A DNA stretch of 48,784 bases from Bacteroidia bacterium (GTDB lineage: Bacteria; Bacteroidota; Bacteroidia; DATLTG01). This document shows, in pieces, positions 32,818 through 42,314 of the stretch (its first letter is position 1; every line of letters starts with the position of its first letter). The DNA lies in the NCBI GenBank assembly GCA_039924845.1, contig JBDTAC010000047.1, positions 1-48,784 of the forward strand, in the 5' to 3' direction. A program made the translations under genes and the position numbers. Below the pieces are notes generated by a model that was given only the letters and a program-made list of their open reading frames with translations, did not search any database and had not been told where the DNA came from.

Positions 32818-33574
32818 ATTGTCCGAAAAACTGTTTTATTTTGGAGAATGGTTTCAACCAAAGAGTTAGAAAATTGGGCTGCAAATTATTTATTTTCCAA
32901 GCAAAACGGTCTTCTTTATTGGCTTTAATGCGGTTGATGAAAGACGCATTACTTTTACCTCCAACACGCATTTTTACAAGTACTTCAGGAAGATAATGCG
33001 TGGAAATTTTATGTTTATGGAGGAAACGTAGCATCAATTCATAATCTGCTGCAGATTGAAATATCGTATTAAAAAAACCGTATTGAAAAAATATTTTTTT
33101 AAGCACAAAAAAAGAAGGATGCGGCGGCATCCAGCCTTTCAAAAATAAGTTTTCGGAATAATGTCCAGCTTTCCAATGACGAATAATCTTGTTGCTCACA
33201 TTATCTATGTACTGTAAATCCCCGTAAACACTATCACTCTGCGTTTCTGTAAATAATTTCATCACTTTTGTGAGAACATTTTTATTCATATAAAAATCAT
33301 CCGAATGTAAAATTCCAATTACCTCGCCCGATGCCATTTCAATGCCTTTATTAATCGCGAAATAAAGTCCTTCGTCTTTTTCGGAAATAAATTTTTGTAT
33401 ATTATTTCTGTATTTTTCAATGATAAAAAGTGTTGCGTCTGTTGATTTTCCATCAATCACAATGTATTCGATATTCGGGTAATCTTGCGAAATAACAGAT
33501 TTCAACGTTTCTTCAATCGTTGCTTCGCTGTTAAAGCAAACGGTGATAATGCTTATTTTTAAAGGAGAAATCAT
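32816..33574 (-). CDS. Family 2 glycosyltransferase
   Basis: This 252-residue cytoplasmic GT-A enzyme has ISIITVCFNSEATIEETLKSVISQDYPNIEYIVIDGKSTDAT at its start, the DxD-type LHSDDFYMN, and GWMPPHPSFFVLKKIFF near the acceptor site. It is closest to the WcaE-like group. The frame extends to a TTG at 33583, but the ATG at 33574 lies one base after the wcaF stop (TAAGATG) and is the better start. It is the last gene of the minus-strand polysaccharide cluster. Confidence 0.92.
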   Translation of the reverse strand: MISPLKISIITVCFNSEATIEETLKSVISQDYPNIEYIVIDGKSTDATLFIIEKYRNNIQKFISEKDEGLYFAINKGIEMASGEVIGILHSDDFYMNKNVLTKVMKLFTETQSDSVYGDLQYIDNVSNKIIRHWKAGHYSENLFLKGWMPPHPSFFVLKKIFFQYGFFNTIFQSAADYELMLRFLHKHKISTHYLPEVLVKMRVGGKSNASFINRIKANKEDRFAWKINNLQPNFLTLWLKPFSKIKQFFGQ

Positions 33575-33575
33575 C

Positions 33576-34130
33576 TTATTCAAAAATTCGTTCTTTGATT
33601 TTTTGAGCCGGATTTCCTTGATAAATGGTGTATGCTTCGAGATTTTTTACAGCAACGGAACCAACCGATAAAACAGCGTGCGAAAAACATTTTACGTCCG
33701 GAGAAACCACGGATTTTGCACCAATCCAAACGCCATTTTCTAACAAAATTTCTCCAATCATCAAATCAAAAGTTTCTTTTTTATAATTGTGATTTCCTGT
33801 TAAAAGCATGGCGCCTTGTGAGATACAAACGTTATCTTGAATCGTTACGGTTGCTAAATTATCAATCCACACATTTTCGCCAATCCACACATTTTCTCCA
33901 ATAATTAATTTCCAAGGATATTTAATATTTACGGAAGGTTTTATCACCACGTTCTTTCCGACTTTCGCACCAAAAATTCGTAAAAAAAAGAGTTTTAGAT
34001 TATTAATGGGACAAAAACTTTTGAAGAAACAAGCACTTATAAAATACCATAAACCTCTTTTGAATAGCGAAGCATCGGTGTTGTACCAATCGTTGTTAAA
34101 TTGAGAAAGATGCGTGCTTTTTTTAGACAT
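33576..34130 (-). CDS. WcaF-like sugar O-acetyltransferase
   Basis: A 184-residue left-handed beta-helix acetyltransferase. The N-terminal FNNDWYNTDASLFKRGLWYFISACFFKS and the hexapeptide coils (IGENVWIGENVWIDNLATVTIQDNVCISQGAML, GNHNYKKETFDL, NGVWIGAKSVVSPDV) match colanic-acid WcaF and its relatives. It should acetylate a sugar of the repeat unit. Directly followed by the GT2 gene. Confidence 0.9.
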   Translation of the reverse strand: MSKKSTHLSQFNNDWYNTDASLFKRGLWYFISACFFKSFCPINNLKLFFLRIFGAKVGKNVVIKPSVNIKYPWKLIIGENVWIGENVWIDNLATVTIQDNVCISQGAMLLTGNHNYKKETFDLMIGEILLENGVWIGAKSVVSPDVKCFSHAVLSVGSVAVKNLEAYTIYQGNPAQKIKERIFE

Positions 34131-34139
34131 ACAACAAAA

Positions 34140-35291
34140 TTAAGAATTTAAAAACAATGTTCGATTTTGTTTTACATTTTCTTCGTCTTCGGAAATCTTT
34201 TTGGCGTAATCGAAAGCAGAAAAAGAAAAAAGATTGTATTCCTCTTGGCTCATCGCAGCAGCCTTTTCAAGGGCTTCCAAAAAAATATTTTTTTGAGACA
34301 AGGAAATATCCCAACCAATATTTTTTGAATTTAAATTTTTCCAAGGTGTTTGATCGCTTATAATCACAGGACATCCAGCAGCAAGTGATTCAAAAATAAT
34401 ATGTCCGAAGTTTTCGCCAAGTGTAGGCATAAATAAAAAATGATAATCAGATAAAGTGGAATTTATTTTTTCGCGCTCCAAACTATTTTTATATGAGACC
34501 GTAATATTTAAAGGCATTTTAGCAATTAATTGTTTGCATTTTTCAAAATAAATTTTGTCGTAAATAGGTCCGTAAAAATCGAAAATGATTTCACTTTTTA
34601 TTTCTTTTAAAATTTCCAAAGCAAAAAATAAATTTTTTTCAGGAGCAATTCGCGCTACGTTTATCAGGCGTAATTTTCCGGTTGTTTTCGTTTTTCTAAT
34701 AATGTTATTTTCTTTTCTCTTTGCAGGTAAATTAGGCGCAACTCCAATAGTTACAGTATCTCCAAATTGTTTTCGGATGTCTTTTTCTTCTGCAAGAGAA
34801 GTAGCGTGAAAAATTATATTTTTAAATAAACCGATTCTTTTTACGAGCGCCAAAAATATTTTTTTCTTTGTTTTTTTTACTGAGATAGCACTCTCAGCCA
34901 ACATTCCTCTTGTAGATAAAATAATTTTTTGATCTTTCTTTTTATTTAGTAAATACAAAGGAATCAAAGTAAAATAGAACGAATAAATTCCATTCAAATA
35001 AATCAAATCATAGTCGTTCGAAAAAATAATTTTTTGAATATTCTTTTTAGTTAATTCCTCTTTAGAAAAATAAAAAACCTTTATTCCATCTGAAAAATCA
35101 AGCCATTTATTACTTTCTATTTTTGGATAAGGAATTGTTTCGCAATAATCGGTGTTACGTGTTATTACAAAAAAATCAACTTCCTCTTTGAGGTGATCCA
35201 TCAAGTTTGCGCAGGATTGAATCGGACCTCCGGCTTTAAATCCGGGAAGAAACCAATCTATCAAAACCAATATTTTTTTTTTCGTTTTCAA
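34140..35291 (-). CDS. Family 4 glycosyltransferase
   Basis: GT-B fold, 383 residues. N-terminal KILVLIDWFLPGFKAGGPIQS is the acceptor-side glycine loop; C-terminal LRLINVARIAPEKNLFFALEIL and the nucleotide-sugar site PTLGENFGHIIFESLAAGCPVIIS carry the E-x7-E motif. Sugar donor not predictable. Four or more near-palindrome copies lie in frame (for example EKKIFL, QKIIL, QKIIFSN), unusually many. The 5' end starts in another copy (about 35287-35304). Confidence 0.92.
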   Translation of the reverse strand: MKTKKKILVLIDWFLPGFKAGGPIQSCANLMDHLKEEVDFFVITRNTDYCETIPYPKIESNKWLDFSDGIKVFYFSKEELTKKNIQKIIFSNDYDLIYLNGIYSFYFTLIPLYLLNKKKDQKIILSTRGMLAESAISVKKTKKKIFLALVKRIGLFKNIIFHATSLAEEKDIRKQFGDTVTIGVAPNLPAKRKENNIIRKTKTTGKLRLINVARIAPEKNLFFALEILKEIKSEIIFDFYGPIYDKIYFEKCKQLIAKMPLNITVSYKNSLEREKINSTLSDYHFLFMPTLGENFGHIIFESLAAGCPVIISDQTPWKNLNSKNIGWDISLSQKNIFLEALEKAAAMSQEEYNLFSFSAFDYAKKISEDEENVKQNRTLFLNS

Positions 35292-35302
35292 AAAATATTT
35301 TT

Positions 35303-37198
35303 TTACTCGATGTTATTTTCTTGCAACCAATTTTCGAGCACTACTAAATGCCAAATCCTCGACCACGTTACACGCGGATTGTCTTTTAAAAAATCCTTCC
35401 ACAATTGAATCACTTCTTTTTCATTGAAAAAAATTCTTTTGGAAAGAGCGATTATTCGTTGTTCGCAAAAACTATTTAATTCGTTTTTTAACCAGTGTTT
35501 CCAAGGGAAAGTAAAGCCCATTTTCGGACGATTGATAATTTCCGGTGGTAATAAATCGCCTAAAGAATCTGTCAATAACTTTTTTGGTGTGATCGGAAAT
35601 TTTGATTTGTCGGAAAGCATTAAAACGTATTCAACTAAAGTGTGATCTAGGAAAGGGACGCGTACTTCTAAAGCGTTCGCCATGCTCATTTGGTCGGTAT
35701 CACGAAGTAAAACATTTTGCATATAAGTAGAAATTTCCGCGACAGAAACTTTTGAAATTTCAGATTTAATATTTGCTATTTTTTGTTTTTTTAGAAATTC
35801 AGATACACTGTTTGCCGGCAAATTTTCGGAGCGAAGAATGTTTAATTGATTGTCCAATAAAGTTTGTCGTGATAAACTATAAAACGCATTAAAATCAATT
35901 ACTTCATTTTTCAATAGTGCCGCTTTTTTCTCAGAAGCCACGCTTGGTTTGATGTTTGTCAAGATTGTTCCTCCAAGATTTCTAGCAAAAGGAGGAATCA
36001 TATTCAGCCAAAATTTACTTTTCAACTCCATCCATTGTTTGAAAACGGGGTAACCTGCAAAAAGTTCATCGCCGCCCAAACCCGACAAAGCCATTGTAAT
36101 TCCTGCATTTTTTGTTGCTTTCGAAACCACAAATGTATTAGGTCCATCGCCGCTCGGATGATCCATCGCTTTTAATGCATCAGGTAAATCTTCAATAAAA
36201 TCAATAGGTTTCAACTTTATTTCGTGATGATCAGTATCGTATTTTTTTGCGATGAGCTGCGCATATTTTGCTTCACTAAATTCACTTTCATCAAATGTAA
36301 CAGAAAATGTTTTTATTTTTTTTGAAGAAACTTGACTCATTAAAGCCACAATCGCACTGGAATCAATACCTCCAGAAAGAAATGCGCCAAAAGGAACATC
36401 TGCTACCAAGCGTCTTTCAACGGCATCTCCTAATAATTTTTTTACGTCTTTACAGATATGCTCGTATTTTTTTTCTTTCGAAGTATCGTAATTTTTCGGA
36501 ATTAATTTCCAATAATTTTCAATCTCTATTTCCGTATTTGTAATTTTCATGCAATGCCCTGGAAGAAGCATTTTCACATTTTCTACTATCGTGGAAGGCG
36601 CATGAACAGTTTGATAGCGTAAATAATCTACTAAACTATTTTGATCTATCTTTCGCGGAATACATTCGGAAGAAAGCAATGCTCTGAGTTCTGAAGAAAA
36701 AAGAAATAAATTATTTTTCTGAAAATAATACAATGGTTTTATTCCAAGTCGATCGCGTGCGATGAACAATTCTTTTTTCAAATTATCCCAAATCGCAAAA
36801 GCAAACATTCCATTAAACTGTTGCAAACAAGCCTTTCCCCAACGAATATAGGCAGCGAGAATTACTTCTGTATCTGTGTTGGTACGAAAAACAAAACTCG
36901 AAATTTCATCAGTATTGTCGCGCGTTACGCGCTGTAAATCGAGTTTGATATTTTTATAGTTGTATAATTCTCCGTTGTAAACGATTGTATAACGACCGTC
37001 GTGTGAAGTCATCGGTTGATGTCCGGCAGCTGAAAGATCAATGATAGAAAGTCTTCTGTGTCCGAGTGCGATTTCGTTATTTAAAAAAACACCTTCATCG
37101 TCAGGTCCTCGATGTGCCAAAGCAGTATTCATTTGCTTTAGTTTTGCAAGTGCCTCTTCGCTATTGTTAATACCGTATATCCCGTTAATTCCGCACAC
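35303..37198 (-). CDS. asnB: Asparagine synthase (glutamine-hydrolysing)-like amidotransferase
   Basis: The protein is 631 residues with nucleophile Cys2 after the initiator (MCGINGIYG), glutaminase motifs AHRGPDDEG, LGHRRLSIIDLSAAGHQPM and YNGELYN, and a synthetase domain with the pyrophosphate loop FGAFLSGGIDSSAIVALMS and DHPSGDGPNTFVVSKA. Complete and of usual length. In polysaccharide clusters, AsnB-like enzymes often amidate uronic acids or other carboxyls; a plain asparagine synthase is also possible. It lies between two GT4 genes. Confidence 0.93.
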   Translation of the reverse strand: MCGINGIYGINNSEEALAKLKQMNTALAHRGPDDEGVFLNNEIALGHRRLSIIDLSAAGHQPMTSHDGRYTIVYNGELYNYKNIKLDLQRVTRDNTDEISSFVFRTNTDTEVILAAYIRWGKACLQQFNGMFAFAIWDNLKKELFIARDRLGIKPLYYFQKNNLFLFSSELRALLSSECIPRKIDQNSLVDYLRYQTVHAPSTIVENVKMLLPGHCMKITNTEIEIENYWKLIPKNYDTSKEKKYEHICKDVKKLLGDAVERRLVADVPFGAFLSGGIDSSAIVALMSQVSSKKIKTFSVTFDESEFSEAKYAQLIAKKYDTDHHEIKLKPIDFIEDLPDALKAMDHPSGDGPNTFVVSKATKNAGITMALSGLGGDELFAGYPVFKQWMELKSKFWLNMIPPFARNLGGTILTNIKPSVASEKKAALLKNEVIDFNAFYSLSRQTLLDNQLNILRSENLPANSVSEFLKKQKIANIKSEISKVSVAEISTYMQNVLLRDTDQMSMANALEVRVPFLDHTLVEYVLMLSDKSKFPITPKKLLTDSLGDLLPPEIINRPKMGFTFPWKHWLKNELNSFCEQRIIALSKRIFFNEKEVIQLWKDFLKDNPRVTWSRIWHLVVLENWLQENNIE

Positions 37199-37202
37199 TT
37201 TA

Positions 37203-38270
37203 TTAATTATTAATAAGGGATAAAATTGTAGATGTCCATTTTTCCGGAGTTATTTGAAGTGCTTTTTCAGCGCTAATTTCAGCCATTTCAAACAGCTCTT
37301 TATCCGATTGAAAAAATATTTTTTTCAGCATGTTTTTTAGCTCTTTTATATTTCCTGATGGGTAAATGTAGCCATTCTTATTTTGTTCTATAAAAGCAGA
37401 AGCTGCACCCACTTTATCACTGCATATCAACGGAAAACCAGCTGCTGCAAATTCGTGAACCACTACGCCCCAAGGTTCTTTATGGCTCGGTAAAACAAAA
37501 ACGCTCGTTTCTTTGATAAAATGTGCCATTTCAGAAGCTTGTATAAATCCAAAATGTTTGATGTTAGGATGTTGGATCGGAGCTATATCACCTACGCCTA
37601 AACACCATAATTCCCAATCGTTTTCAGTTTCTTTTTTTAATTCGATAAATGCTTGCCAAAGATCTTTGATGCCTTTAAATTCATAATATCTACCGACAAA
37701 AATAAGGCGATGCGGCATTTTATTTTCTTTCTGTTTTTTAGTATCAATATATATATTACGAAAAAAATCAACATCTGCGCTGTAAAAGCCTTTCAAAATA
37801 TTTTTTTTCGGGAAGCCTAATTTTTCAGCGTAACTTAATTGCGGTTTTCCAGGAATCCAGCAATGAGAAAAAGATTTTAGAATGGTAAAAGGGCTGATTA
37901 AGGTGGCTATTTTTTGTTTAAAAGTCTCTTCCCAAGAATTATCCAAGCCAAGAATTACCGGAATTTTATTTTTAAATTTTTTGCAAATTTTCAAATAGTC
38001 TTTTTCGATCCAGCCACTGCAATAAATAAGATCAGGTGAAATTATTTCTCCTAAATTTTCTAATTCTTTCGCTGAAAAATTATTTTTTTCATACACTTTT
38101 ATTTTTTCATTTAAGAAAAATTGAAAAGGAGCTTCTTTGTTTACGGGCAATCTGACAAGATGAATTTCGATATTACTCGCGTTGGATAATACATTCAAAC
38201 AAGCTGCGAAATACGAAGCCAGCTCAGTGTACAAGAAGAGTATTTTCTTCGGCTTTTGTGTAGAATTCAT
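37203..38270 (-). CDS. Family 4/1 glycosyltransferase
   Basis: A GT-B enzyme of 355 residues: start PKKILFLYTELASYFAACLN, interdomain PHRLIFVGRYYEFKGIKDLWQAF, donor site SHKEPWGVVVHEFAAAGFPLICS with the E-x7-E pattern. Its ATG lies 47 bases inside the end of the O-antigen ligase-type gene. No later Met precedes the first strand, so the long overlap looks real. Sugar donor unknown. Confidence 0.9.
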   Translation of the reverse strand: MNSTQKPKKILFLYTELASYFAACLNVLSNASNIEIHLVRLPVNKEAPFQFFLNEKIKVYEKNNFSAKELENLGEIISPDLIYCSGWIEKDYLKICKKFKNKIPVILGLDNSWEETFKQKIATLISPFTILKSFSHCWIPGKPQLSYAEKLGFPKKNILKGFYSADVDFFRNIYIDTKKQKENKMPHRLIFVGRYYEFKGIKDLWQAFIELKKETENDWELWCLGVGDIAPIQHPNIKHFGFIQASEMAHFIKETSVFVLPSHKEPWGVVVHEFAAAGFPLICSDKVGAASAFIEQNKNGYIYPSGNIKELKNMLKKIFFQSDKELFEMAEISAEKALQITPEKWTSTILSLINN

Positions 38271-39531
38271 CGCTGGTGATAATGGTTAATATCATAAAAA
38301 GTTGGATGGTAAAAGGATTGAGCGAGGCGCAGAGCCAAGATTCAAAATTAATAGAAAATAATACCGCATACATAATGGGTATGGAAATACGTGTTTTTTT
38401 TGCCGCTTGGATAAATGTTATAAAAAAACCGCGGAAGTAGAGCAACAAGCCGATTAAGCCAGTATCCAACCAAAAAGTAAGATATGAATTGTGTGCATTT
38501 CCTTGATGTCCGAGTTTACTCAATTCTGTATAATTTGAATGAAAAAGATATTCGGTGTAATTAAATCCTTTGCCGATAAGAATATTTTTTTTGATGTTCT
38601 CCCAAGCAAAATCCCATGCGATGAATCTTCCGGAAGCGTCGGCAAATGTTTTTACTCGGAAAAAATGTTGTAATCCTAAAGCATTGATAACGCCTTCAAT
38701 ATTGTTAGAGATGACTTGGTAACCCACGATAAATAACAGGAATAAAATGAATCCTAAAAAAGGAGAAAGTTTATAAAAATATTTAAAGACGAGGAAAATT
38801 AAAATAGCGAAAATGGCACTGCGCGAATCGGACAAAATAACGGAAGCAAAAATGGCGATATAAATAATGATTTTATCTGTTTTCGAAAATAAATCAGGAA
38901 AATAATCGAAGACAATGGCGCAAAGTAAAAAATACATGGTAACAAAAATTCCAAGTCCGTTTGGATTTCCGAGTATTCCGCAGTACCTATCTTCCAGCGT
39001 AGTAAATGCTGGATCTATAAATTTCATGATAAATCCGACGAATAACAAAAACGTGACGAACCAAATAAGTGTTTTGATAAACTCTTCGCCTTGATCTCGA
39101 AAAACTTTCGACATATAAACAGGAACGATTAATAACATTAACAAATACGAAAGTGTTTTCTCAAAACTAATGGCAAATGACTCTGTGAAAAATAAGCAGA
39201 AAAATGCAAATAAAAAAAAAGGAATAAATCTTTTGTAGAGCAGATTTAAGGGCTGAAATTTTTTAATATCTAAAATAATAAACAAGGCTAATAATACAAT
39301 GTATTCATTTTTTACATTTTCGGCAAAAGATAAAAGCACTTGTCGGCTATCTGAAATAGTGAGCATGAAAAAAAAACCAATAAATAATTCCATATAACGC
39401 TCTCGTCTTTTCAAAAGCAGCAAAGTAATCGGGAGGTATCCATAAATAACAGGACCTCCGTAACCGCCTATTACAACCCATGAAAGAAGCAAAATAAAAA
39501 ATTGGAGGTTATCTTTTAGTACGATTTTCAC
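38224..39531 (-). CDS. O-antigen ligase/polymerase-family membrane protein
   Basis: This 435-residue polytopic protein has about eleven hydrophobic segments. The periplasmic loop contains LGHQGNAHNSYLTFWLDTGLIGLLLYF, the hallmark of the Wzy_C/WaaL superfamily (PF04932 type), with conserved arginine-rich SDSRSA and ADASGRFIAW before it. It either polymerises repeat units (Wzy) or transfers finished chains to lipid A (WaaL); sequence alone does not decide. The last 47 bases overlap the downstream GT4 gene. Confidence 0.9.
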   Translation of the reverse strand: MKIVLKDNLQFFILLLSWVVIGGYGGPVIYGYLPITLLLLKRRERYMELFIGFFFMLTISDSRQVLLSFAENVKNEYIVLLALFIILDIKKFQPLNLLYKRFIPFFLFAFFCLFFTESFAISFEKTLSYLLMLLIVPVYMSKVFRDQGEEFIKTLIWFVTFLLFVGFIMKFIDPAFTTLEDRYCGILGNPNGLGIFVTMYFLLCAIVFDYFPDLFSKTDKIIIYIAIFASVILSDSRSAIFAILIFLVFKYFYKLSPFLGFILFLLFIVGYQVISNNIEGVINALGLQHFFRVKTFADASGRFIAWDFAWENIKKNILIGKGFNYTEYLFHSNYTELSKLGHQGNAHNSYLTFWLDTGLIGLLLYFRGFFITFIQAAKKTRISIPIMYAVLFSINFESWLCASLNPFTIQLFMILTIITSDEFYTKAEENTLLVH

Positions 39532-39534
39532 GCT

Positions 39535-39554
39535 TTGGAAAATTATTTTTTCGA
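39535..39554. repeat. Near-palindrome copy containing the wecE stop codon
   Basis: TTGGAAAATTATTTTTTCGA. The TAA of the aminotransferase (minus, 39543-39545) is inside it. Confidence 0.75.
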
Positions 39555-40676
39555 TGAGAAAAATCGGTGAATAGCATCACAAATGTAAGTTACTTCCTCC
39601 GTTGTGAGATCATAAAAAAGAGGTAAACGAATCAAACAATCTGTAAAGTGGTCGGAATTGGGGAGTACTCTGCCATCGTGCTTGTGTTTATAAAAATCGC
39701 TTTCGTGAAGAGATAAATAATGAAAAACGGCGTAGATATTATTCTCTTTTAAATGTTGAAGGAGTTCCGTACGTTGTTTTATATTTTCGCAAACAATATA
39801 AAACATGTGTGCATTATTTGTTGCGTATTCAGGAAGCACAGCGAGTTTTATTTGCCCGTTTAATTCAAGTGTTTTGAGTTTTTTGTAATAAAGATTCCAA
39901 GTGTTTTTTCTTTTTTGTTGGATGTCTTCGAGGTGTTCAATTTGTGCATATAAAAATGCTGCAATAATATCAGAAGGTAAAAAAGACGAACCAATATCCA
40001 CCCAACCGTATTTATTTACTTCTCCTCTAAAAAAAGCAGAACGGTTGGTTCCTTTTTCCCGAATAATTTCTGCGCGGTGAATAAATTGTTCATCGTTAAT
40101 AACCAGCATTCCGCCTTCTCCAGAAATAATATTTTTTGTTTCGTGAAAAGAAAATGCGGCTAAATGACCGATGGAACCCAAGGGTCTTTTTTTGTAGTAG
40201 GAATCAATGGCTTGAGCCGCATCTTCCACAACAAACAAATTGTATTTAGTTGCTAATTGCATTATTTTATCCATATCACAAGCCATTCCCGCGTAATGGA
40301 CAGGTATAATTACGCGTGTTTTAGGGGTGATCAGCGCTTCAATAGCATCCACATTCATGTTTGGATTTTCCAAATTACTATCTACAAATACTATTTTTGC
40401 ACCTCTCAATACAAAAGCGTTTACTGTTGATACGAAGGTGTAGGAGGGAGCTATGACTTCATCACCTTCTTTAATATTGAGGAGAATGGCTGCCATTTCC
40501 AACGCATCGGTACAGGAAGTGGTTAATAAAACTTTTTTAAAACCGTATTTTTTTTCAAAAAATTGATGACATTTTTTTGTGAATATCCCATCGCCTGAAA
40601 TTTTCATAGATAATACAGCTTCCTTGATGTAGTCTGTTTCTTTACCAGTGAGGTAGGGTTTGTTAAAATTAATCAT
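39543..40676 (-). CDS. wecE: dTDP-4-amino-4,6-dideoxygalactose transaminase (WecE/RffA)
   Basis: A PLP-dependent DegT/DnrJ/EryC1 aminotransferase of 377 residues, using the ATG at 40676 (INFNKPYLTGKE), which lies four bases after the preceding stop. The upstream extension MLEILQNLYDKT overlaps that gene and is not family-like. Key blocks: TTSCTDALEMAAILLN, APSYTFVSTVNAFVLRGAKIVFVD, VVEDAAQAIDS and the PLP-lysine region FSFHETKNIISGEGGML. It converts a 4-keto-6-deoxy sugar nucleotide into the 4-amino form; the next gene probably acylates it. No dTDP-glucose pathway genes (rmlAB) lie in the window. Confidence 0.93.
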   Translation of the reverse strand: MINFNKPYLTGKETDYIKEAVLSMKISGDGIFTKKCHQFFEKKYGFKKVLLTTSCTDALEMAAILLNIKEGDEVIAPSYTFVSTVNAFVLRGAKIVFVDSNLENPNMNVDAIEALITPKTRVIIPVHYAGMACDMDKIMQLATKYNLFVVEDAAQAIDSYYKKRPLGSIGHLAAFSFHETKNIISGEGGMLVINDEQFIHRAEIIREKGTNRSAFFRGEVNKYGWVDIGSSFLPSDIIAAFLYAQIEHLEDIQQKRKNTWNLYYKKLKTLELNGQIKLAVLPEYATNNAHMFYIVCENIKQRTELLQHLKENNIYAVFHYLSLHESDFYKHKHDGRVLPNSDHFTDCLIRLPLFYDLTTEEVTYICDAIHRFFSSKK

Positions 40677-40680
40677 AGTT

Positions 40681-41298
40681 TTATCGTATAAATTTTGCAG
40701 TATTTCCAACATATAACCCAGGGTTTGTAATATCTTTTATGACAACCGTTCCACCACCAGTTTGCGTATTATCAACGATATTTATGTTGTCAATAATAGT
40801 GGTACTAATGCCAATATTGCAGCATTCTCCAATGGTTACAAACCCTGCAACATTCACTCCAGGAGAAAGAAACGTATGCGAATGTACCACAGAATCATGA
40901 GCAATGACACAATTTAGATTTATGATAACATTGGAGTGAATGATTACGTTTTTATCTATTGTCGTTCGAGGATAAATAACACATCCTTTGTTTATTGTGG
41001 CTGTCGAATCTACCCAAGCTGACGAATGAATAATGATCCCAAACGGAATTTTGTCACAAAACAATTTAAATTTTTCTTGACGTTCCTTCAGAAAATTGTA
41101 GCCAATACCAATAATGAGTTCATTAAATTTCTTATCATTAAAATCATGGATTAGATTGCTTGAATTTCCGCAGATTAAATTCCCAGTATTAAAATCATCA
41201 TAAAATAAAATTTTATCATAATGATAATCGGCAATAGCTAAGTTGGCTATTTGCTTCCCTAATTCTCCTGCACCCAATATGGCAAGCGTTTTACTCAT
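40681..41298 (-). CDS. NeuD/PglD-type sugar acyltransferase
   Basis: The protein (205 residues) has a Rossmann-like N terminus (TLAILGAGELGKQIANLA) and a left-handed beta-helix C terminus (IHSNVIINLNCVIAHDSVVHSHTFLSPGVNVAGFVTIG, IVDNTQTGGGTVVIKDITNPGLYVG). The layout matches PglD/NeuD-like N- or O-acetyltransferases that act on nucleotide amino sugars. It stands right before wecE, consistent with acylation of the 4-amino sugar. It overlaps the upstream GT2 by eight bases (ATGAGTAA). Confidence 0.9.
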   Translation of the reverse strand: MSKTLAILGAGELGKQIANLAIADYHYDKILFYDDFNTGNLICGNSSNLIHDFNDKKFNELIIGIGYNFLKERQEKFKLFCDKIPFGIIIHSSAWVDSTATINKGCVIYPRTTIDKNVIIHSNVIINLNCVIAHDSVVHSHTFLSPGVNVAGFVTIGECCNIGISTTIIDNINIVDNTQTGGGTVVIKDITNPGLYVGNTAKFIR

Positions 41299-42217
41299 AT
41301 ATTTTTTTTATAATATAATTTGGTCTTCCTTGTACTTGTCGGAATATTTTAGAAACGTAAATTCCAATTATCCCTAAAAAAGTAGAAAGAATACCCAAAA
41401 CTAAAACATTTAAAGCAATAATAGATGTCCATCCCAATTCGACGGCATCTTTATGTATTAGTTTATCTACAAATAAATACAGAATGAAAATGAAACTCAG
41501 TAAGGAAATAATAATACCGAAATAAAAGAGCCATTCTAAAGGCTTTGCTGAAAAAGACGTGACAGCTTGAAACATAAGTTGCATCCTCTTCTTCAACGAA
41601 TAAGTGCTTTCGCCATCGCGAATTCCTTTTATTACAGGAATTCCTTTTTGTTCAAAACCTGTCCAATGCATTAAACCACCCATAAATAAATTAGCATCTT
41701 GCATCCGGAGTAATTCTTGTACATATTGGTATGACATTAATCGTTCGGTTAGGATATTGTGTGGAATTTTGACATCTGACATTTTATTTAAAATGCTCCA
41801 AAAAAGAGCTCCTCCTTTTTTCTCGATAAAACTACCTTTTCGAATATCCTGAAAGCCATATACAACGTCTAATGAAGGAGTTTTTTGTAATTCATTATAA
41901 AAGGTTTGCAGTATCGCTGGGGATGTCTCTAAGTCATTGTCTATCAAAAAAATAAATTTTCCTTGACAAAAACGTAATCCAGCTTGGATGGCGTAATGAT
42001 GACCGAAATTTCGAGATAAATCCATTATTTTTATTTGCGGAATTTCCATTTTTCGTTCTAATAAATATTTGACAGAATCATCCGGCGAGCCATCGTTTAC
42101 AAAAACCAATTCATAAGAATTAATATTTAATTGTTGGATGGTTGCTATCGTTTCCGACAAAAATCTTCCCAGAAATGGTTTTGATTTATATAAAGTTGTA
42201 ATGACTGATAATTCCAT
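41291..42217 (-). CDS. Family 2 glycosyltransferase with two C-terminal membrane spans (GtrB/ArnC-like)
   Basis: An N-terminal GT-A domain (about 1-215; LSVITTLYKSKPFLGRFL, VFVNDGSPDDS, DLSRNFGHHYAIQAGL, LIDNDLETSP in place of the usual DxDLQDPP) is followed by two hydrophobic helices (about 230-255 and 265-290). The 308-residue form acts on polyprenyl phosphate. It makes a lipid-linked sugar, often for side-chain glycosylation or the first repeat-unit step. Its N-terminal half resembles the broken GT2 at 43207-43542. Confidence 0.92.
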   Translation of the reverse strand: MELSVITTLYKSKPFLGRFLSETIATIQQLNINSYELVFVNDGSPDDSVKYLLERKMEIPQIKIMDLSRNFGHHYAIQAGLRFCQGKFIFLIDNDLETSPAILQTFYNELQKTPSLDVVYGFQDIRKGSFIEKKGGALFWSILNKMSDVKIPHNILTERLMSYQYVQELLRMQDANLFMGGLMHWTGFEQKGIPVIKGIRDGESTYSLKKRMQLMFQAVTSFSAKPLEWLFYFGIIISLLSFIFILYLFVDKLIHKDAVELGWTSIIALNVLVLGILSTFLGIIGIYVSKIFRQVQGRPNYIIKKIYE

Positions 42218-42314
42218 TATAATTTATTTTTTTATTTAGAGGATAAATCGAAAGTGGGCGTAAAAAAATCTTCAACTGGTAAATATCGTTGATTATTTCG
42301 AATAAATATAAATT
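42218..42314. other. Spacer with a possible short protein remnant
   Basis: On the minus strand, an open frame with no start codon lies between the wbqC end and the GT2 ATG (tail NNQRYLPVEDFFTPTFDLSSK without its first residue). It may be a remnant of a lost gene, or chance. No promoter or terminator seen. Confidence 0.3.

Noticed and set aside
40677-40712. Upstream N-terminal extension of wecE (12 residues)
   Set aside because: It overlaps the end of the preceding acyltransferase gene and does not match the family N terminus; the ATG at 40676 fits both.
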